DNA of 53,448 nt, taken from Terriglobales bacterium. GTDB taxonomy: Bacteria > Acidobacteriota > Terriglobia > Terriglobales > Acidobacteriaceae. A model generated the notes under the pieces. It saw only the letters and a program-made list of their open reading frames with translations, did not search any database and was not told the DNA's origin. Below, in pieces: positions 16,973 through 25,262 of the stretch. The DNA lies in assembly GCA_025451215.1 (NCBI GenBank), contig JANWKU010000033.1:1-53448 (forward strand), read 5' to 3'. Each line of letters opens with the position of its first letter. Position 1 is the stretch's first letter. A program made the position numbers and the translations under genes.

Positions 16973-19405
16973 CTAAGGCGCGCCGTACAATTGCCGGTAG
17001 ACATAAGCGTTCCGCACGATTGCCTGCACGTATTCACGCGTCTCGGTAAAAGGAATGGATTCCACAAACTCCTGCGGATCGCGATATTTTCCCTGCGTCA
17101 GCCAGTCTTTCACGCGGAAATCCCCGGCATTGTAAGCGGCCAGGGCGTAGTCGAATCCGCCAAATTGTTCCACCATGCTGCGAAAGTAGCGCGTGCCCAG
17201 CTTCATATTCATTCCCGGGGTGAAAAGCTGCGCGGTGGAAAAGCCCCTTATTTTTTCCTGCTTAGCGACCAACTTTCCCGTCTTGGGTAAAAGCTGCATA
17301 AGGCCCAGCGCATTTGCACGCGATACGGCGGTAGGACTAAATTCGGATTCCTGCCGGATGAGCGATGCCACCAGATACGGGTCCAATCCGTTGCTGGATG
17401 CAGAAGCTTTCAGGTCGGGCCAGTAAGGCTTGGGAAACAAAGCTTCCCAGTAAGACCGCGGCAGATTGGGGAGATCGAGCGCAAAATAATTTGGCACAGC
17501 CCGCTTCAAAGTCTCAATCGCCAGGTCGTAGCGCCCTGCGGACGTATAAATGCGAGCTGATTCAGCAGGCACCCATGCAGCCTTCCCTTCGGTCGCAGCC
17601 TGCAATTCGCGGATGGCAAAATCCGACAGCGCGCCATTGGCCAGCAATTGCGCCTTTTGGACTCGAAGATTATCGGTTGGCACAGTCGCATCGGCAATGC
17701 TGGTAATGTCCAATGGAGGTACGTGATCTAGCAGCGCGGGATGGACTGGGTCATCGCTCGCGGGCAGTTTTGCCATGCGCTCGCGCGCCAAGGCTCCGTA
17801 GTAATAATTGCGGAAGCGCTCTGAAAGTTTCAGGTAGTAAGCGCGTGCAAGCACCGGATCTTTGTCCTCCTCCGCCATGCGCGCTCGCCAAAACAACGCG
17901 GCGGAGACCTGCGAAGAGTACGGGTAAAGAGCAACTTGCTGCTCGAACCCCTGGCGCGCTTCGTTGGTCCGTCCCTGACGGAAGTTCAGCCACGCCACGC
18001 GCCAGTGTGCGTCAGCCGCATGGCTGCCCTTAGGAAATCGCTGCTCAACTTCGCGGTACAGGTCAATCGCCTTGTCATACTGCCATTCCAGAAAATACAT
18101 ATTGCCCGCGGAGAATAATGCTTCTTCAAGCCATGGGCTAGTGGGGGCAGAGTCCCGGATGTCATGCAGAATTTTTTCTACTGCGCCTTCATCATGGGCG
18201 GAACGGGCAATCTCACCGAGATTGAACAGACGTTGCGCGTTCATTTCAGGAGTGTTGGCGTGGAGCGTATCTAGTAAACTTCTGGCCTGGCGAGTCTCGC
18301 CCGCGCGACGCAGTGCCTCAGCCGTCAAAAGCTCGATGGAGGAACGTTGCCCGGCATCCACTTGCGCGGACAGTGCGCGGTATTCATTGGCCGCGTCTTG
18401 ATAACGACGTCCTTTCACCAGCAAGGCAGCGCGCGCTTTTCTGGATTCCACCAGTGCCGGCGCGTTGAAATTGAAATGCAGCTTGTTCAACTCAGCCGCA
18501 GCCGCGGAAGATTCCGCCGAGAGCGGAGAAGAAAAATAAATATTCTGAAAAACGGCGGTGGCCTGCGCGCTGTTTCCAGTCGCTTCGTAAGCCCTGCCGA
18601 GAGCAAACTCCAGGTCCACGCGTTGCGGTTCACGGTCTTTTTCCAGCAACGCAACCGCTTCCGCAGGCCGTCCATCGGCGATCAGCACGTTGCCGTAGAT
18701 CACATGCGCATCGCGCAGCAACAGTGAAGCAGGATAGTTTTTCTCAAAGGGTGCAAGCGTAGCTGCCGCTTCCGCGATCCGGCCCGTTTGAAAGTAGCAA
18801 ACGCCGAGATAGTAATCCACGTAGTCTGAAAAATCACCGGCATGAGGTTTGGCGCGATTGAGTGGATCAATGGCTTTCGCGTAATCGTTGTCCAGCGTAT
18901 GGGCATAGCCAGAAACCAGCCATGCGAGCGCTCCGGCGTCTTCCTTGGCGTGTCGCCGCGCATATGCTTCCACACCCGCATAAGCCGTGGGAGTGCGGTT
19001 TTGCAGAAGCTGCTGCGCCATGGGCCGCAAGTCGGTGGAGGCGACAAATGCCTCGTGCATGCGAAGCAGCCGCGGAGAAATCCTTCTGCGTACGGACGCC
19101 TTGGTGTAACCCGCTGAGCGGGTCTTCTTCTGAGCGGTCGAGGGGCGCCTCACAGCCGACGATGTCGAGGGATGAGTAACCTTCCTTGATGCGGTCTTTG
19201 CAGGCGAACTCTTTGCAGAGGAAGCCTTCGTGGACGAGGTTCTGGAAGAGCGCGACAACGATTGTGAGGATGTTTCGGCGGTAACCGATGACTTCGCGCC
19301 TTCGGATTGCGCGTAGACTAACGTTCCGCACGCAAGAAGACCCTCGAGGAACAGCGCGAAAAGAACTCCAAACCACTGCTTATGATTACAGACCACAGAA
19401 CCCAA
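16973..19405 (-). CDS. Soluble lytic murein transglycosylase (Slt70-like)
   Basis: A periplasmic enzyme that cleaves the MurNAc-GlcNAc bond with formation of 1,6-anhydroMurNAc. The 810-residue protein has a signal peptide (LFALFLEGLLACGTLVYA), a low-complexity Ser/Lys/Thr-rich spacer (about 35-100), a long alpha-superhelical TPR-like region, and a C-terminal SLT domain. That domain contains ASLIRQESEFSPTAVS with the catalytic Glu, ALGLMQLLPKTG and YALAAYNAGDFRVKDWL. It is longer than E. coli Slt70 because of the Ser/Lys spacer. The TTG start abuts the stop codon of the GAF gene, so they are cotranscribed; a GTG nine bases later is an alternative. Confidence 0.92.
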   Translation of the reverse strand: MGSVVCNHKQWFGVLFALFLEGLLACGTLVYAQSEGAKSSVTAETSSQSLSRSSRTSSTKASSAKSSPAKTASRKVTHPSTSSAVRRPSTAQKKTRSAGYTKASVRRRISPRLLRMHEAFVASTDLRPMAQQLLQNRTPTAYAGVEAYARRHAKEDAGALAWLVSGYAHTLDNDYAKAIDPLNRAKPHAGDFSDYVDYYLGVCYFQTGRIAEAAATLAPFEKNYPASLLLRDAHVIYGNVLIADGRPAEAVALLEKDREPQRVDLEFALGRAYEATGNSAQATAVFQNIYFSSPLSAESSAAAAELNKLHFNFNAPALVESRKARAALLVKGRRYQDAANEYRALSAQVDAGQRSSIELLTAEALRRAGETRQARSLLDTLHANTPEMNAQRLFNLGEIARSAHDEGAVEKILHDIRDSAPTSPWLEEALFSAGNMYFLEWQYDKAIDLYREVEQRFPKGSHAADAHWRVAWLNFRQGRTNEARQGFEQQVALYPYSSQVSAALFWRARMAEEDKDPVLARAYYLKLSERFRNYYYGALARERMAKLPASDDPVHPALLDHVPPLDITSIADATVPTDNLRVQKAQLLANGALSDFAIRELQAATEGKAAWVPAESARIYTSAGRYDLAIETLKRAVPNYFALDLPNLPRSYWEALFPKPYWPDLKASASSNGLDPYLVASLIRQESEFSPTAVSRANALGLMQLLPKTGKLVAKQEKIRGFSTAQLFTPGMNMKLGTRYFRSMVEQFGGFDYALAAYNAGDFRVKDWLTQGKYRDPQEFVESIPFTETREYVQAIVRNAYVYRQLYGAP

Positions 19406-20512
19406 TTATCGCTGGAAATTTGCGCCCATCAAAGAACTATCGTCTTCCGCCAGGCTGCGCACCAACTCCGCGCTGAAATAGTCTACGTCGGCCGCGGCAG
19501 TTTTTCCGTAACGCTTCGTATACATCGAACGGCTTTTCTCGATATCTGGCTTTAGCCGATCGTAAATATCTTTATGCTTGCGGCCTTCGGTGACCTTCGC
19601 CTGGTTGTAGAGTTTGATTTCATCAATCAACAGGCGGGCAAAACGTTGCGCTTTGCGGTGCGTGTCCGCATCCTCGGGCGAAAGCTGCTCCTGCGCGCCT
19701 ACGGAAACACTCGAACCAGAAGCCCCTGCCGCTGCCGCACTAGCAGCCTCCACGGGAATTGGTTCTGCCACTGCTTGGCTCGCCGTGTGAGTCGGAGCAT
19801 GTCCCGCGAAGGGATCAGAATATGCAGGAGACGCAGCCTGCGCTACTGGCGACGAATCTCTACCTTCATCTCCGGCTGTTTCCTTTATCGCCTGCTTGCG
19901 CAGGGAGACGACTTCCAGCCATGCGCTTGTAGCAGCTACAACAAGTTCTAGCGCGACTTTGTCCACTCCGGTGTTCGCTCCGCCATCGGCGTAAACCAGT
20001 GCCGCGACTTTGTCCTTAAGCAGTAGCGGTAACACCACTGACTCATTGTCCGCAGGGGCTCCGAAGTTCGCGATAAAGTTTGCGTCTACCTCACTCGTCT
20101 CGCCAGCCGCAGGCGTGCGCTCTCGCATGGCGTGAGCACAAAGGCCGGAACTGACGTCGAATGAAAAATCTTTAATTTCGCCGTTTTTGTCGTCGCCAAA
20201 TCCCTGTCCCTGCCAGCCTACCGCTGCGCCCGCCTTCACTACAAACAAAGCGCTGCGACTGCTGAAGTCAGTTGTGCCGTCGAGAAGCGCGCGTAGAATC
20301 TCTTTTTGGTTCGATCCTTCATGGATGTGCGAAATTGCCTTCAACAGGCTCGCGGCATTGCTGCCGGAGGCCTGGCTGCTCTGAGACGGTGCCAGCTCCG
20401 GATGCGTGGCAAGCTCATCAAGAACGCGCTGCACGAGTGCCTGGCGCAGTTTTGGAACGTGGGATTCCAATACCTGCGAGACAACCTGCTCCACGATTTG
20501 CTCAATACCCAT
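19406..20512 (-). CDS. GAF-like protein with a conserved C-terminal helical domain
   Basis: A 368-residue cytoplasmic protein. Residues 1-45 are helical, about 55-205 look like a GAF sensory fold (ALFVVKAGAAVGWQGQGF, VVLPLLLKDKVAALVYAD), about 215-275 are a disordered Ala/Ser-rich linker. The last 90 residues form a charged helical module, RFARLLIDEIKLYNQAKV then DIYDRLKPDIEKSRSMY and YFSAELVRSLAEDD. I recall that C-terminal module as recurrent in acidobacterial proteins without a known role. It is the first gene of a pair with the transglycosylase, stop and start codons being adjacent, so a link to cell-wall turnover is possible. Function unknown. Confidence 0.7.
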   Translation of the reverse strand: MGIEQIVEQVVSQVLESHVPKLRQALVQRVLDELATHPELAPSQSSQASGSNAASLLKAISHIHEGSNQKEILRALLDGTTDFSSRSALFVVKAGAAVGWQGQGFGDDKNGEIKDFSFDVSSGLCAHAMRERTPAAGETSEVDANFIANFGAPADNESVVLPLLLKDKVAALVYADGGANTGVDKVALELVVAATSAWLEVVSLRKQAIKETAGDEGRDSSPVAQAASPAYSDPFAGHAPTHTASQAVAEPIPVEAASAAAAGASGSSVSVGAQEQLSPEDADTHRKAQRFARLLIDEIKLYNQAKVTEGRKHKDIYDRLKPDIEKSRSMYTKRYGKTAAADVDYFSAELVRSLAEDDSSLMGANFQR

Positions 20513-20740
20513 GAATGATCCGGTCGGGGTTGGGCGTGCACACTACCGTTAACTTCTGATTATATTGTACTTGGCTATTTTGGCACGTCACTATAGTAAC
20601 TATCTGAAAAATCCTGAGGTACCAGCACAATAAGCGCTATGCCTGATCGTCAAAACAGTTAAGCATAAGGGCCAGTTACCAAGTAAAATAGCAGCTTCGC
20701 ACTTGGCCATTGGGCTGAAATATCTTGCATCGGACGAAGA

Positions 20741-21397
20741 ATGGGTGCCATCCAACCAAAAATAGGTGAGCCAGTAAGCGAAGAGCTTGTCCTGGTGCAA
20801 GCTGCCAAGGCAGGGGACGTAGGCGCCTTCGAACAGCTGGTACGGCGGTATGATCGAAACGTTTTTCGCATTGCGCAGCACATCACGCAAAATCGCGAAG
20901 ACGCGGAAGACGTCGTACAAGACGCGTTCTTAAAGGCCTATAGCAATCTGGCGCAGTTCCAGGGCCAGTCGAAGTTTTACACGTGGCTGGTTCGGATTGC
21001 GGTGAACGAAGCGCTTATGAAGCTGCGCAAGCGGCGGCCCGAGCGTATGGTTTCACTCGATGAAGATGTGAAAACCGAAGAGGATTCAGTTCCCCGCGAA
21101 GTGGCGGACTGGAGTCCGAACCCGGAGCAGCAATATAATCAGGCGGAATTGAAAGAGATTCTGGGCAAGACGATCCAGGGTCTGCCACCGGGATTTCGCA
21201 CGGTATTTGTTTTACGAGATGTAGAAGGTCTTTCGACAGAAGAAACCGCGGACGCTCTGGAATTGAGCATCCCTGCGGTAAAATCGCGGTTGTTGCGCGC
21301 GCGGCTCCAATTGCGCGAAAGGCTTAACCGTTACTTCAAGCGAGGGGCTGTTGGAAATGGAAACCTACGCGATGAAAATGGGGACGGCGACAAGTGA
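20741..21397 (+). CDS. ECF-type RNA polymerase sigma factor (RpoE-like)
   Basis: A 218-residue sigma factor with region 2 (FRIAQHITQNREDAEDVVQDAFLKAY and FYTWLVRIAVNEALMKLRKR) and region 4 (LPPGFRTVFVLRDVEGLSTEE, then SIPAVKSRLLRARLQLRE). No region 3 is present, as expected for an ECF sigma. Its stop codon overlaps the GTG start of a zinc-binding anti-sigma gene, which defines it as a regulated stress or envelope sigma. The target promoters cannot be told from the window. Confidence 0.95.
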   Translation: MGAIQPKIGEPVSEELVLVQAAKAGDVGAFEQLVRRYDRNVFRIAQHITQNREDAEDVVQDAFLKAYSNLAQFQGQSKFYTWLVRIAVNEALMKLRKRRPERMVSLDEDVKTEEDSVPREVADWSPNPEQQYNQAELKEILGKTIQGLPPGFRTVFVLRDVEGLSTEETADALELSIPAVKSRLLRARLQLRERLNRYFKRGAVGNGNLRDENGDGDK

Positions 21398-21651
21398 AGT
21401 GCTCTGAATTTCTGCAAGAGCTGACCAATTATCTGGATGGCGTCATGGACGCCCGGACCAAGGCCGAGCTTGAGGACCATTTGTCGTGGTGCCACAACTG
21501 CTACGTGGTTTGCGATACCACCAAGAAAACCATCGAAATTTATCGCGACTCCCAACTCTACGAACTGCCCGACGATCTCCGCACCCGTCTTCGCTCGGCG
21601 ATCATGGCAAAATGCCAAGCGCGAAAGAAGACCGGCCCGCAGGAAGTTTAG
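21394..21651 (+). CDS. Soluble zinc-binding anti-sigma factor (ZAS type)
   Basis: An 85-residue protein with the ZAS signature H-x3-C-x2-C in LEDHLSWCHNC, preceded by KCSEFLQELTNYLDG with the first Cys ligand, the arrangement of anti-sigma factors such as RsrA and ChrR. It has no transmembrane segment, so it acts in the cytoplasm. Two further cysteines (CYVVCD, KCQ) would allow thiol chemistry. It starts at a GTG overlapping the sigma stop by 4 bases, so the pair is translationally coupled. It should bind and silence the adjacent sigma factor; the signal could be redox or metal. Confidence 0.9.
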   Translation: MKCSEFLQELTNYLDGVMDARTKAELEDHLSWCHNCYVVCDTTKKTIEIYRDSQLYELPDDLRTRLRSAIMAKCQARKKTGPQEV

Positions 21652-21717
21652 TATTTAAATTCCTTTCTGGTATCCAGCAGGCATTTCGGTTGACTTACCG
21701 TTATGCCGCGTTCTTTT

Positions 21718-21739
21718 GCGGACAATCCGCGCTCTTTTT
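21718..21739 (+). terminator. Possible terminator after the sigma/anti-sigma operon
   Basis: A short stem GCGGA/TCCGC (21718-21722 and 21726-21730, 3-nt loop) is followed by GCTCTTTTT. It is weak in stem length but well placed, 66 bases after the anti-sigma stop. Confidence 0.4.
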
Positions 21740-21933
21740 CGAAGCCAACCGCTGGCGGCTGTCGCTGGCAAAACTGACAGCTTTACTAAGTCTCGAAGAT
21801 TGATATAGTTCGTGCCCTTATCGGTTCTTTCCCTGAGAAACGAACCTTTCGAAGGGTATCGGAATCTAAGTAATTGCAAGGTTCATGGAGGGCGGTTCAC
21901 ATAGCGTGCCCTTGACGCGAGTGGCCGTACATT

Positions 21934-22167
21934 ATGATATCGAAACTTGTTGACGCGTTCTTCGGATGCTGGCACTCCCACTATAGCTTCCCTATTACCG
22001 TGCGCCCCGGTTTGCGGCGCGGAGCAAGCAACGTTACCGGAACCTATGTAGTTTGCCTGGATTGCGGAAAGGAAATTCCGTACGACTGGAAGCAGATGAA
22101 AGTCATCTCTTCGGTCAAGCAATACCACAATCAAACGCGAGCTTTGGCGGCAAAGGAAGCCGCGTAG
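21934..22167 (+). CDS. Small Cys/His protein, unknown function
   Basis: A 77-residue protein with CWHSHYSFPIT near the N-terminus and CLDCGKE in the middle, which together could hold one zinc ion as a ribbon. The phrase GTYVVCLDCGKEIPYDW is strongly zinc-ribbon-like. No membrane segment is present. I see no ribosome site close to the ATG, so the start is uncertain. A strong terminator follows the gene. It resembles small proteins I associate with Acidobacteria, without known role. Confidence 0.65.
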   Translation: MISKLVDAFFGCWHSHYSFPITVRPGLRRGASNVTGTYVVCLDCGKEIPYDWKQMKVISSVKQYHNQTRALAAKEAA

Positions 22168-22224
22168 ATTCTGGATCCTGGGGTTTGGCGATCTGTTTGA
22201 GGAAAACGACGGACTGAAAATAAG

Positions 22225-22257
22225 AAGGCCCACGGCGTAACAAACCGTGGGCCTTTT
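22225..22257 (+). terminator. Terminator between the small Cys protein and the M48 protease
   Basis: A perfect 11-bp stem (AAGGCCCACGG with CCGTGGGCCTT) with a 9-nt loop is followed by TT on the plus strand; the minus-strand copy is followed by CTTATTTTC. It lies between convergent genes and likely serves both. Confidence 0.88.
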
Positions 22258-22295
22258 GAGTTTCGCGCTGATCTTTAATGATAATGACCTAACTC

Positions 22296-23480
22296 TTAAT
22301 CGGTATCCGGACGCCGCTTCAAGGTCGGACGGTCATCGTCGGTATCGCCCTTGTCATTTCCCGTTTTGTCCGCAGTAGAAGTGCGCCGCAAGCTGGGCCG
22401 GTTGGTATCTTTCTTGTCCAGTACCTTGTGACGGTTCTCCAGCATTGCCAACCGCGCTTTCACCTCATCGAACTCAGAAGTGGAAACAACATATTGCGGC
22501 CGGGCTGGCAGGATACTTCCAATTTCTTCCTGGGTCTTCTCGATGCGGTCAGGAGTCTGCGGATGCGTGTCGAATGCCTTGGCCAAGGTTCCCGGTTTCT
22601 TCTTGTCCATGGCTTCGATTTTTTCGAAAAAAGTCACCATGGCGGAGGGGTCATAGCCGCTCTTGTACAGGTATTGAATACCCAAATAGTCAGCCTGGGA
22701 TTCAAAGTCTCTTGAAAATTTAAGGAATGTCATCGGCAATGCAAATCCGGCGGCCTCATATCCAGCATAGCCAATTGGGCCGCCGATGAAGATCAGCGGA
22801 ATCGAGGCCATTTGCATTAAGTTGCCGCGAGATTGTTCGCGTGCCGCGTGGCAGGCCGCCACATGGGCAATCTCGTGCGCCATAACTGCCGCTAATTCAG
22901 ATTCTTCGTCCGCAGCCAAAATAAGGCCGGAGTTTACATAGAAATATCCGCCGGGCAGCGCCATCGCATTTACCACGTCAGAATCAATCACCTTGATAGT
23001 GAAAGGCACCTGCGCGTCGGAATTGCGCACGATATTCTGCCCAATGCGATTAACGTATTCCGTGATCACGGGATCGGTAATCATTTTGGATTGCGACTCT
23101 ACCTGTTGCGCGTAGCCGCGGCCCATGGCGACCTGCTTCTCGATGCTGTACCAGTTGCCCAGACCCTGCTTGCAGCCGACGTTGCGGTTCCCGATCGCGT
23201 CAACATCTTCTTTTCCGCCGTCGTGTTTTACCGCATCCGGATCAGCCAGTTTTACGGGCGCCTTGTCCGGCTTCGCGCCGTTGTCCGCGCTCGCTGGTTG
23301 GTTCGAAATATCGGGCTTTTGCGTTGTGGGATTGGGAGTGCTTTGCGGACTTGTTGGATTCGGACTCGTTGGATTTGGGCTCGTCGGATTCTGGGCCAAG
23401 CTGACCGGCGCGGTATATGCAAAGAAACAAAGGACGGCAGCCAGCAGAAGCGGCCGGAATTTCATGGATTGGGATTTCAT
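22296..23480 (-). CDS. Exported M48-family metalloprotease
   Basis: A 394-residue zinc protease of the BepA/YfgC-like M48 group, acting in the periplasm on envelope proteins. A signal peptide (LLLAAVLCFFAYTAPVSLAQ) is followed by a Pro/Thr/Ser/Asn-rich spacer with three perfect NPTSP units. The catalytic motif HEIAH is near residue 200, within LAAVMAHEIAHVAACHAA, with the third ligand in FESQADYLGIQYL. No TPR tail is seen; the C-terminus is a charged, probably disordered segment. GGAGG precedes the ATG. Confidence 0.93.
   Translation of the reverse strand: MKSQSMKFRPLLLAAVLCFFAYTAPVSLAQNPTSPNPTSPNPTSPQSTPNPTTQKPDISNQPASADNGAKPDKAPVKLADPDAVKHDGGKEDVDAIGNRNVGCKQGLGNWYSIEKQVAMGRGYAQQVESQSKMITDPVITEYVNRIGQNIVRNSDAQVPFTIKVIDSDVVNAMALPGGYFYVNSGLILAADEESELAAVMAHEIAHVAACHAAREQSRGNLMQMASIPLIFIGGPIGYAGYEAAGFALPMTFLKFSRDFESQADYLGIQYLYKSGYDPSAMVTFFEKIEAMDKKKPGTLAKAFDTHPQTPDRIEKTQEEIGSILPARPQYVVSTSEFDEVKARLAMLENRHKVLDKKDTNRPSLRRTSTADKTGNDKGDTDDDRPTLKRRPDTD
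23346..23390 (-). repeat. Three-unit 15-bp coding repeat (NPTSP)
   Basis: Residues 31-45 of the M48 protease are three consecutive NPTSP units encoded by near-identical 15-bp units. They form the flexible spacer directly after the signal peptide. Copy number could vary between strains by slippage. Confidence 0.8.
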
Positions 23481-23835
23481 ACTTCCTCCCCTCGTGCGGG
23501 GTTGTTTCGATCATTATAACTGGGAATCGCAACTCTCCCCGGATATCTCTATACAAGGTTGGACGCGGCCACCCAGCCCTGGGGTTATCCGCTTAGTTTT
23601 GAAGAACTTTATGTGTGTGGAGGCCGGACACTGTTGTCCCCAGTCTTTGAAGTCAAAGTGCGACGGTATCGAGCAAAGACGGGGCTTCCTAATAAAAAAC
23701 CTTGCTGAAACAATCGAGTCAAAAACGGCGGACATAAGTGTCCACCCTACACCCGAGTCCGCAGAAATTTTCCATCTTCGCTGGCTCCCAGGAATCTATT
23801 GAATGTTCTGACCTATACGCATTCGGGAGCTGGAT
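23481..23835. promoter_or_regulatory. Divergent region between the protease and ndh with a paired palindrome
   Basis: No gene is seen in this 355-base gap. Two copies of the same 14-bp dyad, GGACA-N4-TGTCC, occur at 23626-23639 and 23730-23743, 104 bases apart. They are candidate operators for the oxidoreductase gene at 23836 or for the protease. Confidence 0.45.
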
Positions 23836-25176
23836 ATGCAGAACAAAACTCGACCTCACGTTGTTGTCATTGGAGCCGGTTTTGGCGGATTGCGCGCGGC
23901 GCGTGCAGTTGCCAAATATGCGGACCGCGTCACACTGATTGACCGCACAAACCACCATACCTTCCAACCCCTTCTCTACCAGGTGGCCACAGCTGGGCTT
24001 TCTCCGGGGGAAATTGCCGCACCCATTCGCTGGATTGTCCGCCGCGATGAAAATATTGAAGTGCTGCTTGGAGAAGTCCGGGACTTCGACTTGCAGCGCA
24101 AGGTGATAAAGCTTTCTGACATGGAGATCGGCTACGACTATTTGATCGTGGGCGCTGGAGCGACACACGCTTATTTTGGCCATGACAATTGGGAGCCATT
24201 CGCGCCGGGGTTAAAATCCCTGGAAGACGCCGTGGAGATGCGCCGCCGCATACTGCTGACCTTCGAACTCGCCGAACGCCGCGCTGCCAATGGCGAAGGA
24301 CAAATGCAGTTGAACTTCGTTGTGGTGGGCGGAGGGCCCACCGGGGTGGAGCTCGCGGGCACGCTTGCCGAAATCACGCACAAAGTACTGGCGCACGAAT
24401 TCCATTCGATTGACCCTAAGCGCACACGCATCATTTTGCTGGAGGGCGGTCCGCGCGTGCTTCCCGCCTTCGCGGAAGATATGTCACAAAGTGCGCAAAA
24501 GCAGCTTGAGCGCCTAGGCGTGGAAGTCCATACCTCCGCGCTGGTCACACGCATTGAGCCGGGGGCTGTTTACATGGGTGAAACGCGCATGCCGACAGCC
24601 GTTACCTTGTGGGCCGCGGGCGTGGCGGCATCTCCGCTGGGCAAAAAGCTTGGCGCGCCCGTGGACCGTGCGGGCCGCGTCCTGGTCAGCCCCGACCTCA
24701 GCATTCCGGGCCATCCTGAAGTATTTGTGATTGGCGACTTGGCCGCGCTCAAAGATGAAAATGGCAAATGGTTACCGGGTGTGGCCCCTGTCGCCATGCA
24801 GGAGGGCGCGGCAGTCGCGAAAAACATAAGGCGGGATCGGGAAGGTAAGCCGAGGCGTAATTTTCAATATTTTGATAAAGGCATTCTGGCCACCATCGGG
24901 CGCGCTGCTGGAGTCGGGCAAATTAGGAAGTTGCATATCTCTGGATATCCGGCATGGCTGGCTTGGCTGTTCGTTCATATTTTCTTTTTGATCGGGTTCC
25001 GCAACCGCATTCTGGTGCTGGTCCAGTGGGCGTGGTCATACATTACCTTTGAGCGCGGCGCGCGGTTGATCACGGGGAGCAACAAATTGCCGGGATGGAC
25101 GGAGTTGGAAAAAGAGCAAGCGCCCCCTGTGGACGCAGAACACGAGTTTAGCGCTTCGAGAAGAAGTGCTCGTTAG
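23836..25176 (+). CDS. ndh: Type II NADH:quinone oxidoreductase (NDH-2)
   Basis: A peripheral membrane flavoprotein that passes electrons from NADH to quinone without pumping protons. It has the FAD-binding GAGFGGLRAARAV at the N-terminus, RTNHHTFQPLLYQVATAGLSPGEIA, the NADH-binding GGGPTGVELAGTLAEI near residue 160, and FAD contacts in VFVIGDLAALKD. The C-terminal hydrophobic segments (LAWLFVHIFFLIGFRNR, LVQWAWSYI) give the usual membrane attachment. At 446 residues it has normal length. GGAG lies about 6 bases upstream of the ATG. Regulation may involve the paired dyads in the upstream gap. Confidence 0.93.
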   Translation: MQNKTRPHVVVIGAGFGGLRAARAVAKYADRVTLIDRTNHHTFQPLLYQVATAGLSPGEIAAPIRWIVRRDENIEVLLGEVRDFDLQRKVIKLSDMEIGYDYLIVGAGATHAYFGHDNWEPFAPGLKSLEDAVEMRRRILLTFELAERRAANGEGQMQLNFVVVGGGPTGVELAGTLAEITHKVLAHEFHSIDPKRTRIILLEGGPRVLPAFAEDMSQSAQKQLERLGVEVHTSALVTRIEPGAVYMGETRMPTAVTLWAAGVAASPLGKKLGAPVDRAGRVLVSPDLSIPGHPEVFVIGDLAALKDENGKWLPGVAPVAMQEGAAVAKNIRRDREGKPRRNFQYFDKGILATIGRAAGVGQIRKLHISGYPAWLAWLFVHIFFLIGFRNRILVLVQWAWSYITFERGARLITGSNKLPGWTELEKEQAPPVDAEHEFSASRRSAR

Positions 25177-25262
25177 CTGTTGGACGGAGCTATAATCTGC
25201 TTGTGGTTGGCTGCTCTTTCGCAGCACGGTTGCGAAGAAAGCGCCCGTTGCTGCTGCGATGG

